Shown: positions 7,578-13,081 of the stretch, piece by piece
Position numbering within the stretch: the first letter of the stretch is position 1
Layout of the letters: each line of letters starts with the position of its first letter
NCBI GenBank assembly: GCA_031274075.1
Contig: JAISQQ010000469.1
Location: 1 to 13,845 of the forward strand
Reading direction: 5' to 3'
Origin: Accumulibacter sp.
Lineage (GTDB): Bacteria; Pseudomonadota; Gammaproteobacteria; Burkholderiales; Rhodocyclaceae
DNA length: 13,845 nt
Translations under genes and position numbers: made by a program
The notes under the pieces: generated by a model
Seen by the model: only the letters and a program-made list of their open reading frames with translations
Told to the model about the DNA's origin: nothing
Databases searched by the model: none

Positions 7578-7612
7578 TTTTCTTAAACGAACTGAACTTT
7601 TCTTAAACGAAC
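7578..7612 (-). promoter_or_regulatory. Tandem 20-bp repeat upstream of glpD, candidate GlpR operator
   Basis: The plus-strand unit TTTTCTTAAACGAACTGAAC (7578-7597) is followed immediately by its first 15 bases again (7598-7612). On the glpD strand this gives GTTCGTTTAAGAAAA twice, 20 bases (two helical turns) apart, 28 bases and more upstream of the glpD ATG. GlpR and other DeoR-family repressors bind repeated sites containing TTCG half-sites, so this is a reasonable operator candidate. No glpR gene is visible here. Confidence 0.5.
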
Positions 7613-7644
7613 ACTACGGCGTTGGAAGCACGATGTCAAGTGGT

Positions 7645-7750
7645 CAGAGGACAGAAGACAGAAGATAGAAGACAGTAATGACTGAAAACAGTAATATCTG
7701 CGGGCGCTTAGCGCCCGGTAACTGAACTGTCCTCTGTCCTCTGTCCTCTG
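7645..7750. repeat. Inverted heptamer-array element, copy 2
   Basis: The left arm has about four tandem heptamers (CAGAGGA, then CAGAAGA-like units, from 7645) followed by spaced CAGTAAT motifs. The centre is a perfect 7-bp hairpin, CGGGCGC-TTA-GCGCCCG (7701-7717). The right arm has three TCCTCTG-type inverted heptamers ending at 7750. The layout is the same as copies 1 and 3, but the heptamer is CAGAGGA/CAGAAGA instead of CAGGTRR and the core is GGGCGCTTAGCGCCC. It lies between divergent glpD and gph and ends 13 bases before the gph start codon. Confidence 0.85.
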
Positions 7751-7763
7751 AACCCCGAAAAAC

Positions 7764-8447
7764 ATGAGCATTGACGTTCGCGCCGTCCTCTTCGATCTCG
7801 ACGGGACGCTTCTCGACACCCTTCCCGATCTGCATGCCGCGGTCTGCGCGATGCTGGCTGACTTCGGGCGGCCCGCGCTGGCGGAAGACGCGGTGCGCCG
7901 CTACGTCGGGCGCGGCGTCGCCAACCTGGTCAAGCGCGCGCTGGCCGATTCGCTGGCGGCGGCCGACGACGATTCGCCGGCGCCGGTCGACGCGCTGGAC
8001 AGTTTCCGGCGGCATTACGCGCGCGAAAACGGTCGGCGCGCGCAATTCTTCCCGGGCGTGAGGGAAGGGCTGGAAGCGATCCGCGCCAAGGGGCTGCCGA
8101 TGGCCGTGATCACCAACAAGCCCGAGGTGTTCACCCTGCCGCTGCTGGAGATGACCCGGCTGGCGGAATTTTTCCCGGTGGTGGTGAGCGGCGACGACTT
8201 GCCCCGGCGCAAGCCCGATCCGATGGCGCTGGCATGGGCCTGCGGACGTTTCGGCGTATCGCCCGCCGACGCCCTGTTCATCGGCGATTCGGTCAACGAT
8301 TTCCTCGCCGCGCGGGCGGCGTGTTGCCGCGTTTTCCTGCTGCCCTACGGCTACAACGAGGGGCGCGACGTGCGGGAACTCGATTGTGATGCTATAGTTC
8401 CGGACATTGCTTCGGCGGCCAGACTGATCGGTCGCCGCACACCGTAA
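7764..8447 (+). CDS. gph: Phosphoglycolate phosphatase
   Basis: The product is a 227-residue HAD-superfamily phosphatase that hydrolyses 2-phosphoglycolate to glycolate and phosphate in the cytosol, salvaging a by-product of DNA repair and oxygenation reactions. Motifs are complete: DLDGTLLDT (D11, D13), ITNKP (T117), RRKPDP (K150) and FIGDSVND (D175, D179). A helical C1 cap sits between motifs I and II. Its place directly before trpE is common in betaproteobacteria and supports the gph name over other subfamily members. No Shine-Dalgarno is evident: the hairpin repeat ends 13 bases before ATG and the intervening bases are AACCCCGAAAAAC. Initiation may be weak or depend on the repeat. The same frame reopens 9 bases after the stop as a Trp-containing small frame. 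Confidence 0.9.
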   Translation: MSIDVRAVLFDLDGTLLDTLPDLHAAVCAMLADFGRPALAEDAVRRYVGRGVANLVKRALADSLAAADDDSPAPVDALDSFRRHYARENGRRAQFFPGVREGLEAIRAKGLPMAVITNKPEVFTLPLLEMTRLAEFFPVVVSGDDLPRRKPDPMALAWACGRFGVSPADALFIGDSVNDFLAARAACCRVFLLPYGYNEGRDVRELDCDAIVPDIASAARLIGRRTP

Positions 8448-8456
8448 GCCGACCGC

Positions 8457-8549
8457 ATGGAATCGATTCTCAAGACTCTCGACGACCTGCATCCCGATCC
8501 CGCGTTCTGGGCGGAGGCGTGGCCCTGGCGATCCCGCCGGGAAGTCTAG
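8457..8549 (+). CDS. Putative Trp-rich leader peptide before trpE
   Basis: This is a 30-codon frame between gph and trpE with three Trp codons close to its end (FWAEAWPWR, residues 17-25), ending in TAG 71 bases before the trpE ATG. Such clustering in a short frame in front of a Trp biosynthesis gene is the pattern of a trpL-type leader. Two RNA pairings could compete: GGGCGG (8509-8514, inside the Trp codons) with CCCGCC (8533-8538), and GCCGGGAA (8536-8543) with TTCCGGC (8557-8563, one bulge). GGGCGGA (8509-8515) can also pair with TCCGCCC (8601-8607), next to the trpE ribosome binding site. No U-run is present, so translational or Rho-dependent control is more likely than an intrinsic attenuator. 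No Shine-Dalgarno is clear. A chance frame is possible. Confidence 0.5.
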   Translation: MESILKTLDDLHPDPAFWAEAWPWRSRREV

Positions 8550-8620
8550 CCTTTGGTTCCGGCCCGCCCAACCGCGCGCGCCGTATCTCGTCTTGCAGCA
8601 TCCGCCCGTGGAGTCGTTTC

Positions 8621-10096
8621 ATGAAAGAAGCCGAATTCGATCAGCTCGCCGCTGACGATTACAACCGCATCCCCGTCACCCTGGAAACCTTCGCGGATCT
8701 CGACACTCCGCTCTCGATTTATCTCAAGCTGGCCAACGGCCCGTACAGCTATCTGCTCGAATCCGTGCACGGCGGCGAGCGTTTCGGCCGCTACTCGATC
8801 ATCGGCCTCGCCTGCCCGACGCGAATCGTGGTCAACGGGCGCCAGGTGCTGGTGCTGACCGGCAACCGCATCGCCGAACGCGCCGAGGACGTCGATCCGC
8901 TCGATTTCATCGGCGAGTACATGGCGCGGTTTCGCGCCGCGCCGCTCGCCGGCCTGCCGCGTTTCTGCGGCGGCCTGGTCGGCTGCTTTGGCTACGATAC
9001 GGTGCGCTACATCGAGCCTCGCCTGGAAAAGGGGCGCAAGAAAAACGAGCTGGGCGTGCCCGACATCCTGCTGCTGCTGTCCGAGGAAATCGCGGTCGTC
9101 GACAATATCACCGGCAAGCTGAGCCTGGTCGTTTTCGCCGAACCCGGCGTGCCCGGCGCCTATCAGAAGGCGCGAGCACGGCTAAAAGCGCTGCTCGCCC
9201 GCCTGCGCGAGCAGGTCGCCGTGCCGCCGGAGAAACCGGCCGCTTCGCCGCCGGCCGTCTCGGTGTTCGGAGAAGCGCGTTTCAAGGACGCCGTGCTCAG
9301 GATCAAGCAATACATCACCGACGGCGACATCATGCAGGCCGTCCTCTCCCAGCGCATGAGCAAGGCGTTCGGCGCGAGTCCCCTGGCCCTCTACCGCTCG
9401 CTGCGCTCGCTCAATCCGTCGCCGTACATGTTCTATTTCGACTTCGAGGATTTCCACGTCGTCGGCGCGTCGCCGGAAATCCTGGTGCGTCTCGAAGGCG
9501 ACACGGTAACGGTGCGGCCGATTGCCGGCACGCGCAGGCGCGGCGCCAGCTTCGAGGAAGACCAGGCGCTGGCGGCCGAACTGCTCGCCGACGAGAAGGA
9601 ACGCGCCGAGCACCTGCAACTGCTCGACCTGGGACGCAACGACACCGGCCGCGTGGCGCGGCCCGGCACGGTCAGGCTGACCGAGAAAATGAGCATCGAG
9701 CGCTACTCGCACGTGATGCACCTCGTCTCCAACGTCGAAGGCAAGCTGCAGGCGGGCCTCAGCGCGCTCGACGTGCTCAGGGCCGCTTTTCCGGCGGGCA
9801 CCGTGTCCGGCGCGCCGAAGGTGCGGGCGATGGAGATCATCGACGAACTCGAGCCGACGCCTCGCGGCATCTACGCCGGCGCCGTCGGCTACCTGGGTTT
9901 TCATGGCGACATGGACCTGGCGATCGCCATCCGCACCGCGCTGCTCAAGGACGGCCAACTGCACGTGCAGGCCGGCGGCGGCATCGTCGCCGATTCGCTG
10001 CCCGAGGCGGAATGGCAAGAGACCCAGAACAAGGCGCGCGCGGTGCTGCGCGCCGCCGAACTGGCGGAGCAGGGGCTGGACACGCGGCAGGAATGA
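8621..10096 (+). CDS. trpE: Anthranilate synthase component I
   Basis: The product is a 491-residue TrpE, the chorismate-binding subunit that, with TrpG-supplied ammonia, makes anthranilate and pyruvate, the first committed step of tryptophan synthesis. The N-terminal feedback region has the LLES motif (45-48), and NPSPYMFYF is present, both part of the Trp inhibition site in known TrpE. Catalytic blocks are VGASPEILVR, IAGTRRRG, LGRNDTGRVA, AGTVSGAPKVRAMEII and YAGAVGYLGF. The start at 8621 is supported by GTGGAG 7 bases upstream and by alignment-like similarity of MKEAEFDQLAADDYNRIPV to other TrpE N-termini. The open frame extends upstream but that part is unlikely to be coding. Unusually, trpG does not follow directly: a toxin-antitoxin pair and about 0.5 kb of noncoding DNA intervene. 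Confidence 0.97.
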   Translation: MKEAEFDQLAADDYNRIPVTLETFADLDTPLSIYLKLANGPYSYLLESVHGGERFGRYSIIGLACPTRIVVNGRQVLVLTGNRIAERAEDVDPLDFIGEYMARFRAAPLAGLPRFCGGLVGCFGYDTVRYIEPRLEKGRKKNELGVPDILLLLSEEIAVVDNITGKLSLVVFAEPGVPGAYQKARARLKALLARLREQVAVPPEKPAASPPAVSVFGEARFKDAVLRIKQYITDGDIMQAVLSQRMSKAFGASPLALYRSLRSLNPSPYMFYFDFEDFHVVGASPEILVRLEGDTVTVRPIAGTRRRGASFEEDQALAAELLADEKERAEHLQLLDLGRNDTGRVARPGTVRLTEKMSIERYSHVMHLVSNVEGKLQAGLSALDVLRAAFPAGTVSGAPKVRAMEIIDELEPTPRGIYAGAVGYLGFHGDMDLAIAIRTALLKDGQLHVQAGGGIVADSLPEAEWQETQNKARAVLRAAELAEQGLDTRQE

Positions 10097-10124
10097 AAGG
10101 TGAAACGCGGAAGGTAAAACGCGG
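10097..10124 (+). repeat. 14-bp tandem repeat just after trpE
   Basis: AAGGTGAAACGCGG (10097-10110) is followed directly by AAGGTAAAACGCGG (10111-10124), one mismatch, beginning on the base after the trpE TGA. The unit is 2 x 7 bases, echoing the 7-base periodicity of the inverted elements elsewhere in the window. No hairpin or terminator is visible in the 31 bases between trpE and the convergent toxin gene. Confidence 0.7.
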
Positions 10125-10127
10125 AAA

Positions 10128-10532
10128 TCAGAGGAACCCGTAAGCCGCGACCGGGACGGCCAGACGCGGGAAAGCCTTGAGCAGCTTCTTGTCCATGGTG
10201 ACGAGGTTTGCGTCGAGCCGTTTGGCCACGGCGACGAATTCGCAGTCATAGGCCGAACAATCGCTGTCGCGCACCAAGGCCATCACTTCGCGTGACGATA
10301 CTTCGAATTCAAATCCATCAAGCAAGGCTTCCGCTTCACTCTGCAGCGAACAGGCTTGCTCGAAGCCCAGCGCGCCTCGCCGCATATAACCCGCCAGAAT
10401 GTTGCGGAACTCGCTGCGCCATAAAGGCGGAGCGGCCCATTCAGGCTCTCGCCGCATGAGCGCTTCGACCGCGGTGGTAAACTCACCGGGCAGGTACAGG
10501 TAGGCCAGGATATTGGTGTCGACAACGATCAC
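10128..10532 (-). CDS. vapC: PIN-domain toxin, VapC family
   Basis: The product is a 134-residue PIN-domain ribonuclease, the expected size for a type II VapC toxin. The acidic metal-binding residues are in place: D5 in MIVVDTN, E41 in WRSEFRN, D96 in SAYDCEFV and D114 in LVTMDKKLL. VapC toxins cleave tRNA or rRNA and block translation when not bound by antitoxin. Its ATG overlaps the stop codon of the antitoxin gene by four bases (ATGA), so the two are translationally coupled. It is convergent with trpE, ending 31 bases from the trpE stop. The protein looks intact, so the pair may be active. The exact RNA target cannot be deduced. Confidence 0.93.
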   Translation of the reverse strand: MIVVDTNILAYLYLPGEFTTAVEALMRREPEWAAPPLWRSEFRNILAGYMRRGALGFEQACSLQSEAEALLDGFEFEVSSREVMALVRDSDCSAYDCEFVAVAKRLDANLVTMDKKLLKAFPRLAVPVAAYGFL

Positions 10533-10774
10533 TTGCGGCCCGCCCGTTTGGCCAGGTCGATGTCTTCGGCCTTGAACGCTCCTTCCGGCAAGCCCGCGCG
10601 TAGTTCCCGGGCACGCGCCAGCCGTTCGCCGACCGCGGCGTGCTTGGGCAAGAGCACAGTCTCCAGGCAGACGATGGCTTCGCTGTTCAAGCTGCGGCGA
10701 TGCCGTTCAGCGGCGGCCTTCAAGTGTTCGTACACGGCATCGGGAATATTCTTCAAAGTCACTGAGCTTGGCAT
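10529..10774 (-). CDS. vapB: VapB/FitA-type ribbon-helix-helix antitoxin
   Basis: The product is an 81-residue antitoxin. The N-terminal about 40 residues (SVTLKNIPDAVYEHLKAAAERHRRSLNSEAI) fit a FitA-like ribbon-helix-helix DNA-binding fold. The C-terminal half (RARELRAGLPEGAFKAEDID) would wrap around and neutralise the toxin. The start at 10774 (MPSSVTL) is chosen for its GGAG 5 bases upstream; an in-frame ATG at 10804 would add 10 residues unlike the family. The gene overlaps vapC by 4 bases. A promoter with a palindrome over its -10 box lies immediately upstream, fitting autoregulation by the VapBC complex. Confidence 0.9.
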   Translation of the reverse strand: MPSSVTLKNIPDAVYEHLKAAAERHRRSLNSEAIVCLETVLLPKHAAVGERLARARELRAGLPEGAFKAEDIDLAKRAGRK

Positions 10775-10810
10775 GCCGACTCCAATTCCAATAGATGAAA
10801 CCAAAACGGT

Positions 10811-10842
10811 TCCATTATGGAGTTCCGGAGGGGCATAAGCAA
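10811..10842 (-). promoter_or_regulatory. vapBC promoter with overlapping palindromic operator
   Basis: On the minus strand TTGCTT (complement of 10837-10842) and CATAAT (complement of 10814-10819) are separated by exactly 17 bases, a good sigma-70 arrangement. The -10 box lies inside the 11-base palindrome TCCATTATGGA (10811-10821). This places transcription start about 30 bases before the vapB ATG and gives the antitoxin complex a site to occlude the promoter. Confidence 0.55.
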
Positions 10843-10847
10843 GCGGT

Positions 10848-10946
10848 CAGGGTGACAGGTGGCGGGTGACAGGAGGCAGGTAACAGTAAGCTGTGGCGCT
10901 TCGCGCCAGTAACCCTTGTCACCTGTCCCCTGTCACCCGCCACCTG
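10848..10946. repeat. Inverted heptamer-array element, copy 3
   Basis: Left-arm heptamers (CAGGTGG, CGGGTGA, CAGGAGG, CAGGTAA, from 10856) face inverted counterparts ending at 10946. The outer 18 bases of the arms (10856-10873 and 10929-10946, CCTGTCACCCGCCACCTG on the right) are perfectly complementary. The centre is TGGCGCTTCGCGCCA (10894-10908), with core bases GGCGCTTCGCGCC identical to copy 1. It lies between the vapB promoter and the putative leader upstream of trpG. No U-run follows on either strand. Confidence 0.88.
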
Positions 10947-10990
10947 AAATGTGATACGCTACGCAACTGGCTCGCGGACGATCCTGTCCG

Positions 10991-10996
10991 TATACT
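10991..10996 (+). promoter_or_regulatory. Possible -10 box for the trpGDC leader transcript
   Basis: TATACT (5/6 to TATAAT) lies 27 bases before the ATG of the Trp-containing small frame, giving a leader of about 20 bases if used. The -35 (CTGGCT or TGGCTC near 10967-10973) is poor. Upstream of the box is a CGGAC-gatcct-GTCCG inverted repeat (10975-10990), which could be an operator. Confidence 0.35.
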
Positions 10997-11023
10997 GCCA
11001 AATTTGGATTTCCAGAGCTTCAC

Positions 11024-11077
11024 ATGACCTTTATTCTTTCGATTGACGCAATTCAGTGGTGGCGCTTCCTCCAATAG
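11024..11077 (+). CDS. Putative trp leader peptide upstream of trpGDC
   Basis: This 17-codon frame reads MTFILSIDAIQWWRFLQ and ends in TAG. Tandem Trp codons at positions 12-13 followed by Arg resemble the WWR near the end of the E. coli trpL peptide. The Trp codons run straight into a 7-bp stem-loop (CGCTTCC at 11063-11069 with GGAAGCG at 11077-11083) whose loop carries the stop codon, so a ribosome stalled at Trp would prevent it from forming. More stem-loops and a T7-tailed GC hairpin follow before trpG. By the attenuation model, uncharged tRNA-Trp would stall the ribosome and favour read-through into trpGDC. The ribosome binding site is weak (AGAG). The 405-base distance to trpG is longer than usual for an attenuator. 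Confidence 0.62.
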   Translation: MTFILSIDAIQWWRFLQ

Positions 11078-11162
11078 GAAGCGGCATGTTGTTGCGGTCT
11101 CGAACCGCGCCTTGTCGCCGTACCGGTAGACAAGGCCAGGTCAGATGGCTCTCCGGCACGGC
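11063..11162 (+). ncRNA. Structured leader RNA with alternative pairings
   Basis: Three consecutive hairpins can form. They are 11063-11069 with 11077-11083 (7 bp), GCGGT (11094-11098) with ACCGC (11104-11108), and GCCTTGTC (11109-11116) with GACAAGGC (11129-11136, 8 bp perfect). The loop of the third, GCCGTACCGG (11117-11126), is complementary at 9 of 10 positions to CCGGCACGGC (11153-11162), so a pseudoknot or mutually exclusive fold is possible. This fits a switching leader RNA between the Trp-codon frame and trpG. Foldings were judged by eye only. Confidence 0.5.
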
Positions 11163-11163
11163 G

Positions 11164-11426
11164 GCTCCAAACGATGGAGGATGTCCGATGTCCCTGACCC
11201 GATTTCCCTTGACAAATTGTTTCCGCTTTGCCCGCCGGGGCGACGGCTGGCCGGCGAGTACCCTGGACGAGGGGGCTTGCGGGTGCCTGTCGCCTGCGGA
11301 GAATTCCTGGCGGCGCTTTTTTTCGTCTGGCCCGAGCGCCGCCGCGTTTCGCCTCTTTCTCTGCCGCCTTCAGCCGGTTTGGATCACGCGGGCGGCCTGT
11401 TTCAGCGCCGATGTGAGCAACGATGC
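11164..11426. other. Noncoding stretch without a recognisable gene
   Basis: Between the structured leader and the promoter-like site before trpG, several overlapping open frames of about 100-140 codons exist on both strands, but none resembles a known protein or has a clear ribosome binding site. One plus-strand frame ends at 11478, 4 bases before the trpG ATG, which could be chance. Besides the T7 hairpin I see no further signal. It could be leader RNA, a decayed gene, or DNA brought in with vapBC. Confidence 0.4.
11283..11323 (+). terminator. GC hairpin followed by seven T's in the trpG leader
   Basis: GTCGCC (11289-11294) can pair with GGCGGC (11309-11314), or GTGCC (11283-11287) with GGCGC (11312-11316), and TTTTTTT follows at 11317-11323. 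This is the best intrinsic-terminator candidate upstream of trpG. A competing perfect 8-bp pairing, GGCGGCGC (11309-11316) with GCGCCGCC (11336-11343), puts the T-run in the loop and would break the terminator stem. Confidence 0.45.
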
Positions 11427-11455
11427 CTGCCATGGAGCGTGGTTCTCAATATATA
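11427..11455 (+). promoter_or_regulatory. Possible trpG-proximal promoter
   Basis: CTGCCA (11427-11432), a 17-base spacer and TATATA (11450-11455) form a moderate sigma-70-like promoter 27 bases before the trpG ATG; overlapping TATAAG (11452-11457) is an alternative -10. The AT-rich patch stands out against the GC-rich surroundings. It would supply trpGDC transcription independent of trpE and bypass the leader. Confidence 0.4.
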
Positions 11456-11482
11456 AGTTTTTGAAATCAAAGGGTTGATGAA

Positions 11483-12046
11483 ATGCTGCTGATGATCGAC
11501 AACTACGATTCCTTCACCTATAACCTGGTCCAGTACTTCGGCGAGCTTGGCCAGGAGGTAGAGGTGTTCCGCAACGACGCCATCACCGTGGCGGAAATCG
11601 CCCGCCTTGCGCCGACTTTCCTGGTCGTCTCTCCCGGCCCTTGCACGCCGGCGCAGGCCGGCATTTCGCTGGCGGCGATCCGCGAGTTCGCCGGCCGGAT
11701 TCCCTTGCTTGGCGTGTGCCTGGGCCATCAGGCGATCGGCGAGGCGTTCGGCGGCCGCGTCGTGCATGCCCGGCGGCTGATGCACGGCAAGGTTTCGCCG
11801 GTGCGTCACCTCGGCGCCGGGGTTTTCCGCGGACTGCCGGATCCGGTGAGCTGCACGCGCTATCACTCGCTGGCGATCGAGCGCGAGACGCTGCCCGGCT
11901 GCCTGGAAGTCACCGCCTGGACCGACGACAGCGAGATCATGGGCGTGCGCCACAAGACGCTCGCCGTGGAAGGCGTGCAGTTCCATCCCGAATCGATCCT
12001 GACCGAGCACGGTCACGACATGTTGAAGAATTTTCTCACGAGGTAA
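11483..12046 (+). CDS. trpG: Anthranilate synthase component II (glutamine amidotransferase)
   Basis: The product is a 187-residue class I glutamine amidotransferase that releases ammonia from glutamine for TrpE. The catalytic triad is visible: C79 in GVCLGHQ, and H168 and E170 in [16 protein letters not shown] (48-56) is the oxyanion/glutamine-binding loop. The start [14 protein letters not shown] is typical; AAAGGG about 8 bases upstream is the ribosome binding site, and Met4 is an unlikely alternative. The same subunit can serve as PabA in some bacteria, but trpD follows after 6 bases, which supports the trp role. It is separated from its partner trpE by about 1.4 kb, so its expression probably depends on its own leader or promoter. 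Confidence 0.97.
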   Translation: MLLMIDNYDSFTYNLVQYFGELGQEVEVFRNDAITVAEIARLAPTFLVVSPGPCTPAQAGISLAAIREFAGRIPLLGVCLGHQAIGEAFGGRVVHARRLMHGKVSPVRHLGAGVFRGLPDPVSCTRYHSLAIERETLPGCLEVTAWTDDSEIMGVRHKTLAVEGVQFHPESILTEHGHDMLKNFLTR

Positions 12047-12052
12047 AAAACC

Positions 12053-13081
12053 ATGATTACTCCACAAGAAGCGCTGCAACGCACCATCGAACACCGCGAA
12101 ATCTTCTACGACGAAATGCTCGACCTGATGCGCCAGATCATGCGCGGCGAGATTTCGCCGCTGATGACCTCGGCCATCACCACCGGCCTGCGGGTCAAGA
12201 AGGAGACCATCGGCGAAATCACCGCCGCGGCGCAGGTGATGCGCGAGATGTCCACGCGCATCGAGGTGGCCGACAAGGCCAATTTCGTCGACATCGTGGG
12301 CACTGGCGGCGACGGATCGGGCACCTTCAACATCTCGACGACCTCGATGTTCGTCGTCGCGGCGGCGGGCGCCAAGGTCGCCAAGCACGGTGGACGCGGC
12401 GTGTCCTCCAAATCCGGCAGCGCCGACGTGCTGGAGGCGTTGGGCGTCAACATCAGCCTCGCGCCGCGGCAGATCGAAGCCTGCCTGGCGGCGACCGGCA
12501 TCGGCTTCATGTTCGCCCCGAACCACCACGCGGCGATGAAAAACGTAGCTCCCGTGCGGCGCGAGATGGGCGTGCGCACCCTGTTCAACATCCTCGGCCC
12601 GCTGACCAATCCGGCCGGCGCGCCGAATTCGCTGATCGGCGTCTTTCATCCCGATCTCGTCGGCATTCTCGTGCGCGTCATGGAACGGCTCGGCGGCGGT
12701 CACGTGATGGTGGTCTACGGCAAGGACGGCATGGACGAAGTGTCGCTCGGCGCGGCGACGATGGTCGGCGAACTGAAGAACGGCAAGGTCGGCGAATACG
12801 AAATCCACCCCGAGGATTTCGGTCTGCGCATGGCTTCCAACCGCTCCCTGCACGTCGACGACGCGGCGGAATCGAAGCAAATGGTGCTCTCGGTGCTCGA
12901 CAATACCGCCGGAACGCCGCTTGAAATCGTCGTCTTCAACGCGGGCACGGCGCTCTACGCCGCCAATCGGGTCGAATCCATCGGCGCCGGCATCGCGCTG
13001 GCGCGCGAAACCCTCGCCAGCGGCGCGGCGCGCGCCAAATTCGACGAGTTCCTGCGTTTCACGCAAGAGTGCGCGGCATGA
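12053..13081 (+). CDS. trpD: Anthranilate phosphoribosyltransferase
   Basis: The product is a 342-residue enzyme joining anthranilate and phosphoribosyl pyrophosphate to give N-(5-phosphoribosyl)anthranilate. The PRPP-binding glycine loop [14 protein letters not shown] spans 83-96, followed by [21 protein letters not shown] near 111-131, then [35 protein letters not shown], the conserved anthranilate-binding segment. Length is standard for a stand-alone TrpD not fused to TrpG. The ribosome binding site GAGG overlaps the end of trpG, whose stop is 6 bases away. Its own TGA overlaps the ATG of trpC (ATGA). This indicates tight translational coupling in a trpGDC unit. Confidence 0.97.
   Translation: MITPQEALQRTIEHREIFYDEMLDLMRQIMRGEISPLMTSAITTGLRVKKETIGEITAAAQVMREMSTRIEVADKANFVDIVGTGGDGSGTFNISTTSMFVVAAAGAKVAKHGGRGVSSKSGSADVLEALGVNISLAPRQIEACLAATGIGFMFAPNHHAAMKNVAPVRREMGVRTLFNILGPLTNPAGAPNSLIGVFHPDLVGILVRVMERLGGGHVMVVYGKDGMDEVSLGAATMVGELKNGKVGEYEIHPEDFGLRMASNRSLHVDDAAESKQMVLSVLDNTAGTPLEIVVFNAGTALYAANRVESIGAGIALARETLASGAARAKFDEFLRFTQECAA

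Noticed and set aside
6236..7606. 456-codon plus-strand frame opposite glpD
   Set aside because: Antisense shadow: glpD on the minus strand has complete family motifs and length.
213..10946. CRISPR array interpretation of the repeated elements
   Set aside because: Units are 7 bases, adjoining and without spacers, and the arms are inverted around a core; no cas genes are present.
11213..11241. TTGACA at 11213 as a trpG promoter -35 box
   Set aside because: Although a perfect -35, no -10-like sequence occurs 16-18 bases downstream (the region is CCGCCG).
11053..11433. 126-codon basic minus-strand frame, possible transposase remnant
   Set aside because: Rich in Arg, Ala and Lys but without a DDE motif, terminal repeats or target duplication; more likely a chance frame.
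11056..11478. 140-codon plus-strand frame and a 103-codon frame ending before trpG, possible small genes
   Set aside because: No recognisable domain, no ribosome binding site, mixed composition (many Arg, Ser and Cys), and they overlap the Trp-codon leader and hairpins in other phases. The 4-base distance of the first to trpG is suggestive but not enough.
11402..13066. 554-codon minus-strand frame opposite trpG and trpD
   Set aside because: Antisense shadow of two fully recognisable enzymes; no domain visible in the translation.
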